Below are positions 61,217 through 64,000 of a stretch of 64,000 nucleotides of DNA, piece after piece. The DNA is taken from contig NZ_BNAY01000001.1 in assembly GCF_014654365.1 (NCBI RefSeq), positions 1,364,001 to 1,428,000 of the forward strand. The letters are read 5' to 3'. Every line of letters starts with the position of its first letter. Positions within the stretch are counted from its first letter, which is position 1. Under the pieces are notes generated by a model. The model was given only the letters and a program-made list of their open reading frames with translations. It did no database searches and was not told where the DNA came from. This DNA is from Amycolatopsis oliviviridis (GTDB lineage Bacteria; Actinomycetota; Actinomycetes; Mycobacteriales; Pseudonocardiaceae). The position numbers and the translations under genes were made by a program.

Positions 61217-62165
61217 CGGCGTTCCTCCTCCGCGCGGTCAGTCCCAGGTAGACGGTGCTGACGATCAGGAGGAACAGCAGCAACAGCACCGACATCGCCG
61301 AGCCGAGGCCGAAGTTCCAGGTCACGAAGGAACTCTGGTAGATGTGGATCGAGATCAGCGACGCCTCCTTCGGCGCGGACGCTCCGAAAAGGACATACGG
61401 CGTGTTGAAGTCGTTGAAGGTCCACAGGAACAGCACCAGCAGCAGGACCTGGTTGACCGGGCGCAGCATCGGCTGGGTGATCGCCTGGAACTGGCGCCAC
61501 CAGCCCGCGCCGTCGATGGCCGCCGCCTCGTACAGCTCGCCGGGGATGTTCTGCAGCCCGGCCATCACGATCAGGAACGCGAACGGCCAGTTGCGCCAGA
61601 CCGAGACGACCACCAGCGACCAGAAGCTGTTGTCGCCGATCAGCCAGAAGGAATCGGTGCCCAGCAGGCTGTTCACCAGGCCGGTGTCCTTCTGGAACAT
61701 GAACGACCAGGTGATCACCGCGGCGTACATCGGCAGCGCGTACGGGACCAGGAACAGGGTCCGGAGGAGGCCGCGTCCGCGGAAGTTCTTCTGCATCAGC
61801 ACGGCGGCCGAGGTGCCGAAGAGCCAGCAGAACCCCACCGACAAGATGGTGTAGAGGATGCTGATCCAGAACGAGCCGAGCAGCGACTTGCCCGCCGCGG
61901 AATTGAAGTCCAGGACGAACTTGTAGTTGTCCAGCCCGGCGGCCGGGGCGGACGAGAAGTCCCGGATGTAGAACTGCGTCAGCTTGAAGAAGCTCATCAC
62001 GAGCCCGGCGATCATCGGGATCAGGTGGACGAGCAGTTCGAGCAGGATCGCGGGGAGCAGGAGCAGATACGGCAGCGCGACCCGGCGCCGCTTGCGCCGG
62101 ACCCGCCGTGATCCGGGAGCCCCGGCCGCCTGCACGGCCGGGGCGTCGTCGAGCGCGGTCGGCAT
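61209..62165 (-). CDS. Carbohydrate ABC transporter permease (MalF-like)
   Basis: A 318-residue permease with a basic N-terminus (RRVRRKRRR), six helices and the EAA loop ELYEAAAIDGAGWWRQFQAITQPMLRP near 220. ATG 62165 overlaps the binding-protein stop by 1 bp (TGATG). Pairs with the downstream MalG-like protein. Confidence 0.9.
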   Translation of the reverse strand: MPTALDDAPAVQAAGAPGSRRVRRKRRRVALPYLLLLPAILLELLVHLIPMIAGLVMSFFKLTQFYIRDFSSAPAAGLDNYKFVLDFNSAAGKSLLGSFWISILYTILSVGFCWLFGTSAAVLMQKNFRGRGLLRTLFLVPYALPMYAAVITWSFMFQKDTGLVNSLLGTDSFWLIGDNSFWSLVVVSVWRNWPFAFLIVMAGLQNIPGELYEAAAIDGAGWWRQFQAITQPMLRPVNQVLLLVLFLWTFNDFNTPYVLFGASAPKEASLISIHIYQSSFVTWNFGLGSAMSVLLLLFLLIVSTVYLGLTARRRNAVV

Positions 62166-63478
62166 CAACTACCGGCCGCGATCTGCTGATCCGCCTGGTT
62201 CAGCTGGTCCCGGATCTTGGCCCCGTCGACCGGCTTGCCCGCGGCGACGTCGGCGAACATCGCCTTCATCGCGGTGCCGATCAGCGTCTCGAACTGCGAC
62301 TCCTGCGGGACCTGCGGCATCGGCTCGGCCGAGTTTGCGAGCACGTTCTGGAACACCTTGACGTCCTCGGTCTGGAACGCCGCGTCGCTGTAGGCGTCCT
62401 GGACGGTCGGCAGGGAACCGTAGGTCTTGTTGAGCAGCGCCTGCTCCGGCGCCGAGACCATGAACTTCACGAAGTCCAGTGCGGCGTCGGGGTTCTTGGT
62501 GTTCTTGAAGACCGACATGTTGATGCCGGCGACGAAGCTGCTCACCTTGCGGCCGTTCGGCGGGGTGGTGGCGGGCTGTGGGATCGGCGCGACGCCGAGG
62601 TTGGCCATGTCCATCCCGATGTTCTTGAACGAACCCGCGGAGGCCTGGTTCATGAACATCGCGGCCTTGCCGTCCGACAGGTCCTTGAGGGACTTGGCGG
62701 TGTCGGCGTACTCGGCGTTGGCCGGGTTGACGATCTTGTCCTTCTGCATCAGGTCGACGAACTGCTGCACGGCCGCGACCGACGGGTCCGAAGCCAGCTG
62801 CGGCTTGCCCTCCGGCGTGAAGAACTGCGCGCCCTGCTGGGCGCCGAGGATCGCCGCGTGGTGACTGTTCTCGGTGACCTGGCCCGCCTGCAGCGAGAGC
62901 CCCCACTGGCCCTTGTCGGGTTTGGTGAGCTTCTTGCCGTCCTCGACGAGTTCTTCCCAGGTGGCAGGCGGCTTCGTGATGCCGGCCTCCGCGAAGAGCT
63001 TCTTGTTGTAGTACAGGCCGTACGCCTGGCCGTAGAGCGGCACGCCGACCGGTGGCTGCCCGCTCGCCCCGGTGGCCGCGAGCGACGGCCCGAGGAACCG
63101 CGACTTGCCGCCGACCTTCTCCAGCGCGGCGTCGTCGAACGGCAGGAACGCCCCGGTCGCCTGCAACGAGGCGGACCACGTGTTGCCGATGTTGAGCACG
63201 TCCGGCCCCTTGCCGGAGGTGGTGGCCGCGAGGATCCGGTTGAGCAGATCCGTCCACGGGACGACCTCGAGCTTGACCTTGATCCCGGAGGCCTTCTCGA
63301 ACTTGTCGAGTTCGGGCTGCAGGACGGCTTTGTCGTTGTCGAGACTGGTGCCCTGATTGGACGCCCAGTACACGAGCTCCTTGGGAGCACTGGACGACGT
63401 GTCGCCGCCGCCGCACGCCGCCGTGGTGGCGGCCGCCAGCGCCAGGACGAGCGCGGGAGCGATCTTTCCGATTCGCAT
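62165..63478 (-). CDS. Sugar-binding lipoprotein of ABC transporter (SBP family 1)
   Basis: A 437-residue lipoprotein with signal and lipobox TAAC at about 19-22, and the SBP_bac_1 fold: LVYWASNQGTSLDNDKAVL, VLNIGNTWSASLQATGAFLPFDD, VPLYGQAYGLYYNKKLFAEAGITKPPATWEEL, as in bacterial oligosaccharide binders. First gene of the GH1 operon. The sugar, probably a beta-glucoside or similar oligosaccharide, is inferred from the GH1 gene. Confidence 0.9.
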   Translation of the reverse strand: MRIGKIAPALVLALAAATTAACGGGDTSSSAPKELVYWASNQGTSLDNDKAVLQPELDKFEKASGIKVKLEVVPWTDLLNRILAATTSGKGPDVLNIGNTWSASLQATGAFLPFDDAALEKVGGKSRFLGPSLAATGASGQPPVGVPLYGQAYGLYYNKKLFAEAGITKPPATWEELVEDGKKLTKPDKGQWGLSLQAGQVTENSHHAAILGAQQGAQFFTPEGKPQLASDPSVAAVQQFVDLMQKDKIVNPANAEYADTAKSLKDLSDGKAAMFMNQASAGSFKNIGMDMANLGVAPIPQPATTPPNGRKVSSFVAGINMSVFKNTKNPDAALDFVKFMVSAPEQALLNKTYGSLPTVQDAYSDAAFQTEDVKVFQNVLANSAEPMPQVPQESQFETLIGTAMKAMFADVAAGKPVDGAKIRDQLNQADQQIAAGS

Positions 63479-63545
63479 CGATGGTCCTCGGGGTGAGTGG
63501 CCAAGCCGCGTCCGGGCCTGTGACCCGGGACACGCCTTATTTCAG

Positions 63546-63560
63546 GGCTTGAGTTAAGCC
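63546..63560. promoter_or_regulatory. Possible GntR operator upstream of the sugar operon
   Basis: GGCTTGAGTTAAGCC, a 5-bp-arm palindrome with 5-nt spacer, lies 68 bp before the binding-protein start. It could be bound by the GntR/FCD regulator encoded next to it. The short arms make this uncertain. The rest of 63479-63685 has no gene. Confidence 0.35.
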
Positions 63561-63685
63561 TTGGTCCACCTTGCCGTCAAGACCCTGACGCCGATTGGTA
63601 CTCCCCCGATCGCGAGTGAGCGATTACCAGGTCAGCGCCGCTTCCCGTGAGTGATCATCGCAGACGCGGGCGACCCGGGCCACGA

Positions 63686-64000
63686 TCACTTCCCGGTGAG
63701 CACATCCAGGGCCTGCCCGCGATGCGCGGCGAAGAGTTCGAGCACCTTTTCGCCGTCGCGCTCCCGGAGAGCCGAAGCCAGCCGCCGATGCTCCTCCGGG
63801 ATGCTCGCGAGATAGCCCTCGGAACTCACGCCGATCCGGGTCAGCAGGAACAGGTGCACCTGCGACCGGATGGCCCGCCATGCCTCGACGAGCCGCCGAT
63901 GCCCGGAAGCCGCGTAGACCGCGTCGTGGAAGTCGATGTCGCAGCGGACCATCTCGTGCTCGTCGCGCGCCCGGTCCATCCGCTCGACGACGTCGTCGAT
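63686..64000 (-). CDS. GntR-family regulator, FCD domain (3' part only)
   Basis: Partial: the frame stays open to the right window edge, so the HTH lies outside. The visible 104 residues are the C-terminal half of a FadR/FCD ligand domain with DIDFHDAVYAASGHRRLVEAWRAIRSQ, which carries the metal-binding Asp/His pair, then EEHRRLASALRERDGEKVLELFAAHR with a further His. It reads toward the GH1 operon and likely represses it or a neighbour to the right. Confidence 0.8.
   Translation of the reverse strand: MDDVVERMDRARDEHEMVRCDIDFHDAVYAASGHRRLVEAWRAIRSQVHLFLLTRIGVSSEGYLASIPEEHRRLASALRERDGEKVLELFAAHRGQALDVLTGK

Overview
The window is high-GC actinobacterial DNA with short, tightly packed operons, many GTG starts and a few TTG starts. 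It fits the genus Amycolatopsis (Pseudonocardiaceae). The strongest clue is the enolase-superfamily protein at 54180-55286: its length (368 aa), sequence and catalytic numbering (K161/K163, D189, E214, D239, K263) match the Amycolatopsis N-acylamino acid racemase. No rRNA, tRNA, CRISPR array, transposase or phage gene was seen. Both ends cut through genes.

Layout. 1-2.1 kb: end of a DUF5808-type membrane protein, then a DUF5997 gene facing a LysR substrate-binding-only protein. 2.2-10.6 kb: a furanoside-use operon with a secreted GH2 enzyme carrying two AbfB-type modules, a YtfQRT/YjfF-type sugar ABC importer and a divergent LacI repressor with a clear operator. 10.7-12.5 kb: a NarL-type two-component system. 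12.5-12.9 kb: a repeat-rich gap. 13-16.9 kb: a membrane-tethered DJ-1/PfpI protein, a pair of Acg-family flavoproteins preceded by DosR-like boxes, and an ABM-domain protein. 17-22.5 kb: DUF1206, DUF2252 and an FtsX/MacB-type ABC exporter. 22.7-25.3 kb: a TrmB/LuxR regulator divergent from a secreted papain-like peptidase and a membrane-anchored partner. 25.4-27.2 kb: a second two-component system, then a nested inverted-repeat element. 27.6-38.7 kb: mixed genes, including an Lrp/AsnC regulator, flavin monooxygenase, AfsR/SARP regulator, secreted I36-like inhibitor with an EspC-like and an unknown protein, TetR with paired operators, an APH-family kinase and small membrane proteins.

38.8-58.8 kb is the most coherent and unusual region: fourteen genes on the minus strand that look like a D-peptide/D-amino-acid salvage locus. 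A dipeptide-type ABC importer (with one permease fused to its ATPase) is translationally coupled to a 1108-aa fusion of an S9 peptidase and a class C beta-lactamase-like hydrolase. Upstream lie two class A-like and one class C-like serine hydrolases, all without signal peptides, an MFS transporter, a PucR-type regulator, and a GNAT / N-acylamino acid racemase / M20 hydrolase / D-aminoacylase set. The last set matches the known N-succinyl route for one-way D- to L-amino acid conversion. The inferred scheme is: import peptides, hydrolyse them in the cytoplasm at L- and D-bonds, then invert the released D-amino acids.

59-64 kb: a GH1 beta-glycosidase with its own sugar ABC importer and the C-terminal part of a GntR/FCD regulator. 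Several intergenic gaps carry perfect or near-perfect hairpins and two separate arrays with a 21-bp period that share one core sequence. They look like a genus-level family of mobile or regulatory repeats.
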